DNA from: CANDYO01 sp964627795 | GTDB lineage: Bacteria > Pseudomonadota > Alphaproteobacteria > Rickettsiales > CANDYO01 | NCBI GenBank assembly: GCA_964627795.1 | Contig: CAZVLF010000003.1 | Span: 136,340 to 200,339 of the forward strand | Reading direction: 5' to 3' | Length of the DNA stretch: 64,000 nucleotides | Shown here: piece by piece, positions 18,415 to 27,153 of the stretch | Layout: each line of letters begins with the position of its first letter | How positions within the stretch are numbered: the first letter of the stretch is position 1 | Notes under the pieces: generated by a model | The model's database searches: none | Seen by the model: only the letters and a program-made list of their open reading frames with translations | What the model was told of the DNA's origin: nothing | Program-made: the position numbers and the translations under genes

Positions 18415-19755
18415 ATGCATTTAAACTTTATCAATAACTATTTTAATTTAGATTCGCTAGCAAAAATAATGATAATGTTAGTTTTAATCATTGGTGCAAT
18501 TGTAGCTAAATTTGCTACTAACTATATGAAAGGTGATAAACATTACCAGAGGTTTTTTATTAATTTTACTTTATTGATAATCTCTATAATACTGATGGTA
18601 GCAGCTGATAATTTGGTGATTTTTATTATATCTTGGGTTTTAAGCAACTTCATCTTAGTTAAGATGATGGTTCACAGCAAAAACTGGCAAGCAGCACAAG
18701 AATCAGGATGGCTAACGACCAAATTTTATACTCTTGGATTTATCTCACTTCTTATTGCTTTCATCTTATTATATCTTGCAACTGGATACACTTCAATTAA
18801 AGCGACTATCAATGAAAATAATTCTTCACCTTTAATTAAAGCTGCCTTGATATTTATTATATTAGCTTCAATCACTCAATCAGCTATTTGGCCTTTTCAT
18901 AAATGGCTTATTAGCTCGCTTAATTCACCTTTACCGGTATCAGCTATAATGCATGCTGGATTAGTTAATGGTGGAGGGTTCTTGATAACAAGATTTGCTC
19001 CTCTTTATCTTAATTACCCAGAAATTTTAAATATATTATTCATAATAGGCTTAACGGCAGCAATAATGGGAACTATTTGGAAATTAATGCAAAATGACAT
19101 AAAAAGGATGCTTGCTTGTTCTACATTAGCTCAAATGGGATTTATGATTGTTCAATGTGGACTCGGGCTTTTCTCAGCTGCTATAGCTCATATTATTTTA
19201 CATGGTATGTTTAAAGCTTATCTTTTCCTTTCATCTGCAAATATTGGACAGGAAAAGAGATTGGATCTTCATTATCCTCCTAGTTTCATATGCTTTTTAT
19301 GTGCGCTGGTATCTGGAGCTGTAGGTAGTTATAGCTTCACATTAATTAGCGGTAAAGATTGGTTAGTAAAAGACACTAGTTTACTATCTTTATCAATTGT
19401 ATTTATTGCTGCAACACAATTAGCCATAACATTACTAAGAGAAAATACTTTGATTAGACTTCCTTTAGCCATAGTTATAACTACCTTTGCAGGAGCTATT
19501 TATGGGTTTAATATGCATTTAGTAGAATCTATGCTATTAAATCTTAGTCTATTTAAACCACAGCCATTAAATATTCTTCATATTAGCGGTCTAGTTTTAC
19601 TATTTACTTTATGGCTGAGTATTATATTTGGTCATTATATCCAGGGCTATATACCTTTTAGAATAAAAATGTGGTTATATGTTAAGGCTCTTAACGCAAG
19701 TCAGCCTCATCCTAAAACTATTACCGCTCATCGCAATAAGTATAATTATGTATAA
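18415..19755 (+). CDS. dabB: DabB: proton-conducting membrane subunit of the DAB inorganic-carbon pump
   Basis: 446-residue integral membrane protein of the complex I NuoL/MrpA-type family with about 12 helices. Typical motifs are WPFHKWLISS, SAIMHAGLVNGGGFLITRF and MLACSTLAQMGFMIVQCGLG, including conserved charged residues of the proton channel (K/H in helices 7-8). No other complex I genes are nearby; the direct neighbour is dabA, 9 bases downstream, which identifies it as the DabB partner. In the DAB system proton flow through DabB is thought to drive one-way hydration of CO2 to bicarbonate by DabA. AAGGAA precedes the ATG. It is somewhat short compared with about 500-550 residues in autotroph homologues. 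Confidence 0.85.
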   Translation: MHLNFINNYFNLDSLAKIMIMLVLIIGAIVAKFATNYMKGDKHYQRFFINFTLLIISIILMVAADNLVIFIISWVLSNFILVKMMVHSKNWQAAQESGWLTTKFYTLGFISLLIAFILLYLATGYTSIKATINENNSSPLIKAALIFIILASITQSAIWPFHKWLISSLNSPLPVSAIMHAGLVNGGGFLITRFAPLYLNYPEILNILFIIGLTAAIMGTIWKLMQNDIKRMLACSTLAQMGFMIVQCGLGLFSAAIAHIILHGMFKAYLFLSSANIGQEKRLDLHYPPSFICFLCALVSGAVGSYSFTLISGKDWLVKDTSLLSLSIVFIAATQLAITLLRENTLIRLPLAIVITTFAGAIYGFNMHLVESMLLNLSLFKPQPLNILHISGLVLLFTLWLSIIFGHYIQGYIPFRIKMWLYVKALNASQPHPKTITAHRNKYNYV

Positions 19756-19764
19756 GAGAAAAAT

Positions 19765-21903
19765 ATGAAATCTAATATTCAAATTGAATCTGATATAAAA
19801 GAAAGTTGGAAAATTATAGCCCCGTTTTGGCCATTAAAAAACCTTATTGCAGTTAATCCTTTACAAGGTTTAGAAGATTTAGCATTTGAAGAAGGGTTAA
19901 TTAAGGGATCTGCGTATTTTGAGGCAAAAGAATTACCAGAATTTATGGAAAAAGTTAACCTTGAAACTATAAAGTGGTTACAAGCCTTTTTTGATGAAGG
20001 GCAGGCAACAATATCAATGCCAGGACGAGAAGAGGGGCTTTATAAAGCATGGAAGCAATTAGCTATTTTTGATACAAAGCTATATGATAAAAATAAAGAA
20101 AAATATCTATTTCTATCAAAATTAGCTTCTTCTTCAAAAGAGGCAATTATTGACTATTTAAATCTATTAGAAATTAAACCTCAAGACCAAATAGAATTCT
20201 TAAAATTACTTCTAACAACTCTTCCAGGGTGGGCATCTTATATTAAATACCGCTGTGAATGGAGTGAGCCAGAAGAAAGATACCCTGTTTCTCAAGAAGA
20301 TTACTTAGCCATTAGAATAGTAATAACTTATCTATTATGGCCTCAAGCAAAAAATTTATTACAATGGCATAAATCTTTAGAAAAAAAGAAAAATCCTATT
20401 GTAGAAATAGAAAGTAATGAAAATAAATATAGAACATCTCTTTTAAAGCAATTAAGTACTCAAGCTTTATCTAATTCAAATGAACCTAATGCACAATTAG
20501 TATTTTGTATTGATGTGCGGTCTGAACCTTTTCGTCGTGCATTAGAAAATACCGGGCGTTATGAAACCTTTGGATTTGCTGGTTTCTTTGGCATTCCAGC
20601 TAAAATAGAAAATACTGTTACAGGTGAGAGTTGTTCTTCATGCCCAGTATTGCTTAAGCCTAAACATACAATAAAAGAGTCATCTAATTGTCCAAAAAAA
20701 GAGCATTCTAAATATCAGCTACTAAAAAATTTAAAATTATTTTATCAGTCACTAAAATATAATTTCACTACAGCCTTTGCATTGGTTGAAGGTATTGGAA
20801 TTTTTAGTGCTATTTGGATGTTACTTCGAGCCTTTACTCCAAGATTTGCTGATTTTACAAGTAATATTATTAAAGCTGATAAAGATCTTATTCCTTCTTT
20901 GGATGATATTAGTTTATCTGATCAATGTTCCTATGCAGAATCAGCATTAAGGATGATAGGTCTAACTAAAAATTTTGCTCCTTTAGTGGTATTGTGCGGA
21001 CATGGAAGTTCCACCAAAAATAATGCTTTTGCCACAGCTTTAGATTGTGGAGCATGTGGAGGTCGCCATGGAGCGAGTAATGCACGAATTCTAGCTGCAA
21101 TATTAAATAATGTAAAAGTGCGTGAAATATTAGCAGAAAAACAAATATTAATTCCTAATAAAACCGTATTTATTGCATCTTTACACAACACCACAAATGA
21201 TGAAGTTAAGCTATATAATTATAATGATCTAAAAATAATCTCTCAACTTAATCAAGACCTTAAAATAGCTCGTAATATAAATAGTCAATTTAGATGTGAG
21301 CAGATGGGCATTAAAACCAATTCTTTATCTAGTAGTGTTCATACCAATCTTAGAAGTATTGATTGGTCTCAGGTTAGGCCAGAGTGGGGATTAGCTAGAA
21401 ATAGTGCTTTTATAATTGCACCAAGAAATTTATCAAAAAATATTAATCTTGAGGGGCGTTGCTTTTTACATTCTTACGACTATAACCAAGATCTTGATGG
21501 ATCCTCATTGAACACCATTCTCACTGCTCCAATGATTGTGGCGCAATGGATTAATGCTCAATATTTATTTTCTACACTTGATAATGTAGCCTATGGAGCT
21601 GGTAGCAAAATCACTAAAAATATCACAGGAAAGATAGGAATAATGCAAGGTAATGCAAGTGATTTGATGACAGGTTTACCATTGCAATCTGTTTATATAT
21701 CGGACACCAAGCAATATCATGAGGTGCAAAGATTAATGACCGTAGTATATGCTCCAAGAGCCATGATTGATCAAATTATTGTTAAACAAGATATTCTTAA
21801 AAAACTATTCGGTAATGGTTGGGTTACTTTGTCTTGTATTGACCCGCATGATCATAAAATTTACTTTTTAAAGAGAGATTTGAAATGGGAAAAAGCCATC
21901 TAA
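19765..21903 (+). CDS. dabA: DabA: zinc carbonic-anhydrase-like subunit (DUF2309)
   Basis: 712 residues, DUF2309/UPF0753. It works with DabB to trap inorganic carbon as bicarbonate in the cytosol. The four zinc ligands defined in Halothiobacillus DabA2 (Cys351, Asp353, His524, Cys539) are all present: Cys248 and Asp250 in FCIDVRSEPFRRALE, His413 in LCGHGS and Cys428 in DCGACGG, with the His-Cys distance exactly 15 as in the characterised protein. Family landmarks PFWPLKNLIAVNPLQG and HEVQRLMTVVYAPR are also intact. The protein is shorter than the roughly 800-residue type member, mostly between the two ligand pairs. The reading frame is undamaged in a neighbourhood full of pseudogenes, which suggests selection. 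The 3' end overlaps the next gene by 19 bases. Confidence 0.9.
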   Translation: MKSNIQIESDIKESWKIIAPFWPLKNLIAVNPLQGLEDLAFEEGLIKGSAYFEAKELPEFMEKVNLETIKWLQAFFDEGQATISMPGREEGLYKAWKQLAIFDTKLYDKNKEKYLFLSKLASSSKEAIIDYLNLLEIKPQDQIEFLKLLLTTLPGWASYIKYRCEWSEPEERYPVSQEDYLAIRIVITYLLWPQAKNLLQWHKSLEKKKNPIVEIESNENKYRTSLLKQLSTQALSNSNEPNAQLVFCIDVRSEPFRRALENTGRYETFGFAGFFGIPAKIENTVTGESCSSCPVLLKPKHTIKESSNCPKKEHSKYQLLKNLKLFYQSLKYNFTTAFALVEGIGIFSAIWMLLRAFTPRFADFTSNIIKADKDLIPSLDDISLSDQCSYAESALRMIGLTKNFAPLVVLCGHGSSTKNNAFATALDCGACGGRHGASNARILAAILNNVKVREILAEKQILIPNKTVFIASLHNTTNDEVKLYNYNDLKIISQLNQDLKIARNINSQFRCEQMGIKTNSLSSSVHTNLRSIDWSQVRPEWGLARNSAFIIAPRNLSKNINLEGRCFLHSYDYNQDLDGSSLNTILTAPMIVAQWINAQYLFSTLDNVAYGAGSKITKNITGKIGIMQGNASDLMTGLPLQSVYISDTKQYHEVQRLMTVVYAPRAMIDQIIVKQDILKKLFGNGWVTLSCIDPHDHKIYFLKRDLKWEKAI

Positions 21904-22763
21904 AAGCCAAATCGCTTTATTCTGGAAGCTGTATTATTATTCCAACCAAGCATGGTAAATCAGAAGCAATTTTAAATCCTTTTTGGGATATATTGGGTGC
22001 AAGCGTAATGGAATATTCAGTTGATACAGATATGTTTGGCACTTTCTCTAAAGAAATAGAACGTGAAGGTAGTGAGCAAGAATGTGCAAGACGCAAATGT
22101 GAATGGTCACTTAAAATGCTTGGCCCAAAAGTTGAACTTATTCTTGCTAGTGAAGGAAGTTTTGGACCACATCCTTTAATTCCATTTATGCCAATAAATC
22201 ATGAAATATTATATTTTATAGATAGAAAGAGAGATTTTCATCTACATATTTCATTATTAAATGAAAAGACAAATTTTCAGATGCAAGAAATTAGCTCTTT
22301 CGAAGAATTACAATTATTTGCAATTAAAGCCAATTTTCCCTCACATGCCTTAATGTTAAGGCCTGAATCAAGGGACAATAATTCAATAATTTTCAAAGGA
22401 ATAAACACAAAAGAGGGTTTAGAGCAAGCATTTAAAGAGTCATTAAAATTATCTTGCAATGGCAAAATATGGGTAGAAACTGATATGCGTGCACATATGA
22501 ATCCTTTACGTATGTCTAATATTAGTGAATTAGCTAAAAAAATGGCGATGAGACTTTCAGAAAGTTGCCCAGTTTGTGCTACACCTGGTTGGGGACAAGT
22601 GCGTGTTATAAAAGGTTTAATCTGCAAAGAATGCGGTTTAAAAACCTCCATGATAAAACATGAAATATTTGGTTGTGTAAAATGCAAATATGAAGAAGTA
22701 AAAGAACGTGCTGATGGAGTAAAATATGCTGATCAATGGCAATGTCAATGTTGTAATCCATAA
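21885..22763 (+). CDS. DUF6671 family protein with C-terminal zinc ribbons
   Basis: 292 residues, cytosolic. The N-terminal 200 residues match the DUF6671 pattern: TKHGKSEAI, VDTDMFGTFSKEIER, ARRKCEWSL, LASEGSFGPHP. The C terminus has four Cys pairs (CPVC, CKEC, CVKC, CQCC, residues about 227-291), likely two zinc ribbons. Function is unknown. It overlaps dabA by 19 bases, so translation is probably coupled, which suggests a role tied to the DAB complex such as zinc delivery, folding or regulation; that is inference. An AGAGAG site inside dabA precedes the ATG. Confidence 0.8.
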   Translation: MGKSHLKAKSLYSGSCIIIPTKHGKSEAILNPFWDILGASVMEYSVDTDMFGTFSKEIEREGSEQECARRKCEWSLKMLGPKVELILASEGSFGPHPLIPFMPINHEILYFIDRKRDFHLHISLLNEKTNFQMQEISSFEELQLFAIKANFPSHALMLRPESRDNNSIIFKGINTKEGLEQAFKESLKLSCNGKIWVETDMRAHMNPLRMSNISELAKKMAMRLSESCPVCATPGWGQVRVIKGLICKECGLKTSMIKHEIFGCVKCKYEEVKERADGVKYADQWQCQCCNP

Positions 22764-22776
22764 AAATAGGTAGCAT

Positions 22777-23751
22777 ATGAAAACAAAATTATTAAAACCA
22801 ACTCAGTTAGAAGAAGTGATCTCTTTATTAAAAAAGGGGGAAATAGTTGCTCTTCCTACTGAAACTGTTTATGGACTGGCAGCAGATGCAAAAAATAATA
22901 TAGCTATTGAAAAAATATTTATTGCTAAAAATAGACCCAAAAACCATCCACTCATAGTACATATTAACTCATTAGACAGAGTTAAAGAATGGACTAATGA
23001 AATTCCGTCTAACGCCTATAGATTAGCAGAATGCTTTTGGCCTGGACCGTTGACCATGTTATTTAATAAAAATCATAATATTAGGAGTGTTATAACTGGA
23101 GGTTCATCAAAAATTGCTCTTCGCGTTCCAAATAATTTTTTAATGCTTGAGGTTATAAAAAGGGTAGGTGGCGCATTAGTTGCGCCTTCAGCTAACACAT
23201 ATACAAAACTTAGTCCCACAAGAGCTGAACATGTGATTTGCGATCTTAATAGCAAAATAGCTGCTGTACTTGATGACGGAGCTTGTAGTGTTGGTATTGA
23301 ATCAACTATTATTGATGTAACTACTAATATCCCTAAAATACTAAGGCCTGGATCTATTACTAAAAACATGATTGAAAATGCTCTTCAAATTAAAATTGAA
23401 GAATATAAAAAACATACCGAGCAAGTGCCAGGAAATATTTATGCACATTATCAACCTAATACCCCTGTTTTTCTAATGGCATTAAGTGAAATAGAAAATT
23501 ATATTCTAAAAACAGATGATAATGATATAGCGATTATGCATTATTCTCCTTTAAATAGTAATAACAAGGTTAGATTATATCAAATACCACATGATAGATC
23601 AGGTTATGCAAAACTTATGTATGATACACTGCATAAAATTGATAAAAATGGTTTTAGGAAAATCTTAATAGAAAAACCTCCGAATAGCTCTAATTGGTCT
23701 TATATAAATGACCGTCTCAATAAAGCAGCTGCTAAATATAATGGTAAATGA
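22777..23751 (+). CDS. tsaC: L-threonylcarbamoyladenylate synthase (Sua5 type)
   Basis: Makes threonylcarbamoyl-AMP from threonine, ATP and bicarbonate for the t6A modification of tRNAs reading ANN codons. The YrdC domain is at about residues 10-190 (PTETVYGLAADA, KNRPKNHPLIVH, LRVPNN, SANTYTKLSPT), then the Sua5-type linker PGNIYAHYQP and a C-terminal Sua5 domain, 324 residues in all. It is 13 bases after the DUF6671 gene and reads as the last gene of the dab operon. The pairing is suggestive because this enzyme consumes bicarbonate. The SPT after SANTYTKL replaces the usual SG-containing loop. It ends with TGA, the only intact gene here that does. Confidence 0.92.
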   Translation: MKTKLLKPTQLEEVISLLKKGEIVALPTETVYGLAADAKNNIAIEKIFIAKNRPKNHPLIVHINSLDRVKEWTNEIPSNAYRLAECFWPGPLTMLFNKNHNIRSVITGGSSKIALRVPNNFLMLEVIKRVGGALVAPSANTYTKLSPTRAEHVICDLNSKIAAVLDDGACSVGIESTIIDVTTNIPKILRPGSITKNMIENALQIKIEEYKKHTEQVPGNIYAHYQPNTPVFLMALSEIENYILKTDDNDIAIMHYSPLNSNNKVRLYQIPHDRSGYAKLMYDTLHKIDKNGFRKILIEKPPNSSNWSYINDRLNKAAAKYNGK

Positions 23752-23924
23752 AGAGTTTAATCTTATACTTGTCAACGTCTTTTACTTGAAGATTAGTTAA
23801 ATGCTTAAGTTTGTTTTAATTCATACATTTCGATCCTTAATCCTTTTGGCAACTTTCCTTGCTTATTTTTATGGTCGGATTTACATCATTAGTAAGTGGT
23901 TTTTTTATTATTTAGTGGTTACCC

Positions 23925-24122
23925 TTTTCCTAAAATTAATGCAAAGCCCTATTGCCATGAGCATCAGCAATATCTAACTTAGCTTCAGCTTCAATTAAAT
24001 ATTAAGCTAAACCTGCAAGTTTTTTGAATCACGAGATGTAGAGCTGTGCTGACGTTTTAATATATAGTATCTAAATCTATAACAGCCTCAATTAGAGTTT
24101 GTATTAACTTGTAATGATCTTT
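23925..24122 (-). pseudogene. Ankyrin repeat remnant
   Basis: On the minus strand two adjacent frames still spell ankyrin repeats: LIQTLIEAVIDLD ... NVSTALHLVIQ, then after a frame change YLIEAEAKLDIADAHGNRALH. At least three stop codons and one frameshift interrupt them, and nothing upstream or downstream can be joined. It is a relic of an ankyrin protein of the kind abundant in amoeba symbionts. Confidence 0.65.
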
Positions 24123-24470
24123 TTAATAGCTAATTATAATAGTGAATTGCCTGCTTTACTCGTTTAAGTGAAAACTTATTTTAGTGTTCTTAATTCAGAA
24201 TGCTTGCTGTTTTAAAAGAGGGGCAATTTAACATAAACTTAATTAAAGATAAATATTTACACAAGAACTAAGTTTTAAATAACTTTTCCTATAATGAATT
24301 GAAAAAATAAATTTAGTTTAGTTATGATGTTTAAAGTAATTCATAATCACCGAGGTCTTAAAATTCAAATCCTTCATTTGACAGAACTGATCTAATAGCT
24401 TTGAAGATGTTCTTTACTATGTTTATATCTGTTTTCTAAAACCCATATTAACTCACGCATTCCTATATTT
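24123..24470. other. Noncoding or fully eroded DNA
   Basis: No open frame of note. A minus-strand stretch at about 24360-24465 (RELIWVLENRYKHSKEHLQSY, then stops) may be the end of a lost gene directly behind the beta-lactamase. The part 23752-23924 likewise shows only short stop-ridden frames. Confidence 0.3.
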
Positions 24471-25292
24471 TTATAAAGGTTGCTTAAAGGAGTTAATACA
24501 CTTAATACACATTAGCTTGATTAAATTTTCTTTAGCAATTTCTTTAGCTATTTTTCCAGCGGAGGTAAGAGGGTTAAATTTAGGTTCAACATATTGAGCA
24601 AATACTATACGCCTATTATTTTTTTCAACCCAACCTATAAACCAGCCAGTTTTTCCTCCACCAGTTTTGCCATAAAGTGACCATCCATCATTCAAATCCT
24701 CTAACCTAATAATAGAGATTGTGTGTTCTTGAGCTTGTTTTGACAATGATAATTTCTTGGTACTTAATTTTTCTAAAAATCTTACTTGCTCTAACGGCGA
24801 GATTTCTAAAGAACTATATATCCATGAACTAAGCAATCCATCATTTTTATTACGACTACCTGAAACATCCATGTTGCCATAATTTAATCTTTTTATATAT
24901 CCTTCAAATTTCTCCATTCCAAGTTGAGCAGTTATTTCTTGAGAATACCATATAACCGAATTAAACATCCAAGAAGATGGGGTTTGCGGTAATTCTGACC
25001 AAAACATAGTAGGATATTTTTCTGGATTATATATATTGCCCAATCTGGTTCTTCTTTCTTTGGTAAATTCTATTAATGGTTCGTTTGGAGAAATTAAAAT
25101 TCCTGAATCAAATCCAATCAAAGCAAGGGCTATTTTAAATGTTGAGGCTGGTGTATGTCGTATATTGCATTTACCTATTTGCTTTATAATTTTACTATTT
25201 TCTAGTGCAACAAAGCAATCATCCTGTGCGTTAGCAGTTAAGGCGTATAAAAAAATTATATAATAAATTAATTTTGAATATTTTCTTATCAT
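24471..25292 (-). CDS. Class D (OXA-type) beta-lactamase
   Basis: 273 residues with a signal peptide (MIRKYSKLIYYIIFLYALTANA). Class D motifs are all in place: active-site STFK (Ser50-Lys53), SVI at 112-114 (the S-x-V box), YGN (138-140), the omega-loop Trp in SSWIYSSL (157), and KTG (209-211) followed by GWFIGW. It should acylate penicillin-type beta-lactams in the periplasm. The substrate range cannot be judged. It is monocistronic, with base composition like its neighbours, so it is not an obvious recent import. An alternative is a BlaR-type sensor or a peptidoglycan-related role, but there is no membrane sensor domain. Confidence 0.93.
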   Translation of the reverse strand: MIRKYSKLIYYIIFLYALTANAQDDCFVALENSKIIKQIGKCNIRHTPASTFKIALALIGFDSGILISPNEPLIEFTKERRTRLGNIYNPEKYPTMFWSELPQTPSSWMFNSVIWYSQEITAQLGMEKFEGYIKRLNYGNMDVSGSRNKNDGLLSSWIYSSLEISPLEQVRFLEKLSTKKLSLSKQAQEHTISIIRLEDLNDGWSLYGKTGGGKTGWFIGWVEKNNRRIVFAQYVEPKFNPLTSAGKIAKEIAKENLIKLMCIKCINSFKQPL

Positions 25293-25372
25293 AAATATAT
25301 TACAATCTTAATTTTATACTAGCATCCACTTCAAAAGTTATAGGTTAATTCTAAAGCATATTCAACATTAAA

Positions 25373-25771
25373 TTACATTTTCCCATATATAGATGTAATA
25401 TCTATATACGGATCAGCTTGTTCGCCAAGAATAGTTGAGTAAGATGAGCTTTCCGCATAAGGCATAAGCTGGGGCAAGCTAGGAGCCATGAAGGCTAGAA
25501 ACATTGAAGTAAGAGATGAAGTAATGCAGCTGGCTCCATTATCTTCTGATAAATATTCTGTAATTGCTCCTGCGGTTGCCCCTAATGCAGTAGATGCAAA
25601 CGCTATGGCAGATAAACTGGTTATTTTAATTGGCCCACATTGAAGCTTAACTAAAAGAGTTGCGCCCAATGAGCCAATTAAGGCTGGTGTAAAAGAAAAT
25701 ATTACGTAATCTAAATCTGTGGGCTTATTATCTGTATTTGCGTTGTTTTGTTCTTTATTTTTATTAAACAT
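25373..25771 (-). CDS. Hypothetical small membrane protein
   Basis: 132 residues. A charged, Asn-rich N terminus (MFNKNKEQNNANTDNKPT) is followed by three hydrophobic helices at about residues 24-44, 50-70 and 85-102, rich in Ala, Gly and Ser, and an acidic tail. No family is recognised. It lies 80 bases upstream of the beta-lactamase on the same strand. A membrane-targeted effector or a structural membrane protein is possible; the sequence does not decide. Confidence 0.55.
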   Translation of the reverse strand: MFNKNKEQNNANTDNKPTDLDYVIFSFTPALIGSLGATLLVKLQCGPIKITSLSAIAFASTALGATAGAITEYLSEDNGASCITSSLTSMFLAFMAPSLPQLMPYAESSSYSTILGEQADPYIDITSIYGKM

Positions 25772-25951
25772 ATAATTCCTTCAATAAATATTATTATACT
25801 ATAAGTTTATTAACTATAATATATTTTTATTAAAAGTCACCGTCTATGAATATTTTTAAAGAAGATTTTATGTGAGGTAGTTTTTAAATATATTCTCACA
25901 TTTTGAGCGTATAAATTTTGATATTTAGTAGGTAAAATATTTTATACATAA

Positions 25952-27076
25952 TTAATATAAAATTGGTACAGCACCAGTAAACATTAGTTTAAATTGATTT
26001 TGAGATCCAAGAATTGCATCAACGTCACTAACCATTAATGGATCAGCTATTATAGAAAATGGAATTTTAACTTCTTTCTGCATTTCAGAATGTAAAATGG
26101 GGTAAAAGGCTCCAGTAGATTCAAAAACTAAACCATCTTCATTGGTGTTATTTTCTTTTTTTATAGAAATATAAGTTATTGCAACATTTTCCTCTAATTG
26201 CTTTTCTATTTCTTTTATTATCTCTTCATAAACCTGTTTTTCTGATGTTACATCAGGGTGTTCATATGGTTTTAGGGGTTTTGATAATATTAATTCATAA
26301 GGTTCTTTTGTTATAAAGTTGGTGTAATTTGAATTATAATGCTGCAAAGAGTTTTCAGGTTGTTCATTGTTTGTCGCATCATTAACTCCATTATTTCCAT
26401 TGTTAGAACTACTAGAGGTTGTATCTGGAATTTTATTATCTTCGCCGCTAACTTTTAGGGTAGATGACTCTTCATCACTTATATATTCTTCAAAATCATC
26501 AGGATAATCTTCATCAATATCTTCAGTTTTAACTGAGGTTTGAAGAAATTGAGCTAACTCAGTTGAAGTAAATATCCTACCAAATTCTTTTAATTCTTGT
26601 AAAAATTCTTTTGTGCATTCTCTTGTAAGATTAGCTACATCTATACATAGTGCTCTGCTATATTCATAATTTAAAGGATATCCAAATTGGTTTCCATGCT
26701 CATCATAAATATTCCAAGAAGGTAGAGAACTCATTATAGTCTTTTTATCTTCACTGCATAAGGCCATAAATTTGTAAGCCATTTCATGAATTATATCGTC
26801 AGTAGAAACAGATCCTGGTTTAGGGTTATTATATTCAAGGAAATCAAATTTTTGTACTAAAGGTTCAATTTTTGCTAATTCTTTACTTGATAGCTTAGGT
26901 TTTAAAGCATTTTCAAATATTTGGATAAGCTTTTGAGTTTTTTCATACTCGCTGATTAACTTACGAGAAATTCGTCTAACCAAAACTTGAGCAAATTTGT
27001 CTCTTAAGTTTTTCTTAAACTCATCTTTATCATAAATTATAATTGGAAGATTTATTTCTTCAAATTTGACTTTCAT
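25952..27076 (-). CDS. Uncharacterised acidic protein, effector candidate
   Basis: 374 residues without signal peptide or membrane helix. The N-terminal half is helical (FKKNLRDKFAQVLVRRISRKLISEYEK), an acidic, Ser/Asn-rich low-complexity linker occupies about residues 190-250 (DIDEDYPDDFEEYISDEESS ... NNGNNG), and a compact C-terminal part follows. Modular architecture with a disordered linker is common in secreted effectors. It is divergent from the CE-clan protease gene, starts 77 bases apart, so the two could share regulation. I do not recognise the fold. Confidence 0.5.
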   Translation of the reverse strand: MKVKFEEINLPIIIYDKDEFKKNLRDKFAQVLVRRISRKLISEYEKTQKLIQIFENALKPKLSSKELAKIEPLVQKFDFLEYNNPKPGSVSTDDIIHEMAYKFMALCSEDKKTIMSSLPSWNIYDEHGNQFGYPLNYEYSRALCIDVANLTRECTKEFLQELKEFGRIFTSTELAQFLQTSVKTEDIDEDYPDDFEEYISDEESSTLKVSGEDNKIPDTTSSSSNNGNNGVNDATNNEQPENSLQHYNSNYTNFITKEPYELILSKPLKPYEHPDVTSEKQVYEEIIKEIEKQLEENVAITYISIKKENNTNEDGLVFESTGAFYPILHSEMQKEVKIPFSIIADPLMVSDVDAILGSQNQFKLMFTGAVPILY

Positions 27077-27153
27077 CTTAACAAAAAGTTAACCTTATAA
27101 CATTATAATTATTAATATTATATTAATTTATATTAACTAAGTCAAAGCAATTT

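Noticed and set aside
20931..21194. 87-codon minus-strand frame inside dabA
   Set aside because: It lies opposite the conserved zinc-site region of an intact gene, has no ribosome site, and reads as a mirror of dabA codons.
22277..22687. 136-codon minus-strand frame opposite the DUF6671 gene
   Set aside because: Antisense shadow of a conserved gene; Cys/His content simply reflects the zinc-ribbon codons on the other strand.
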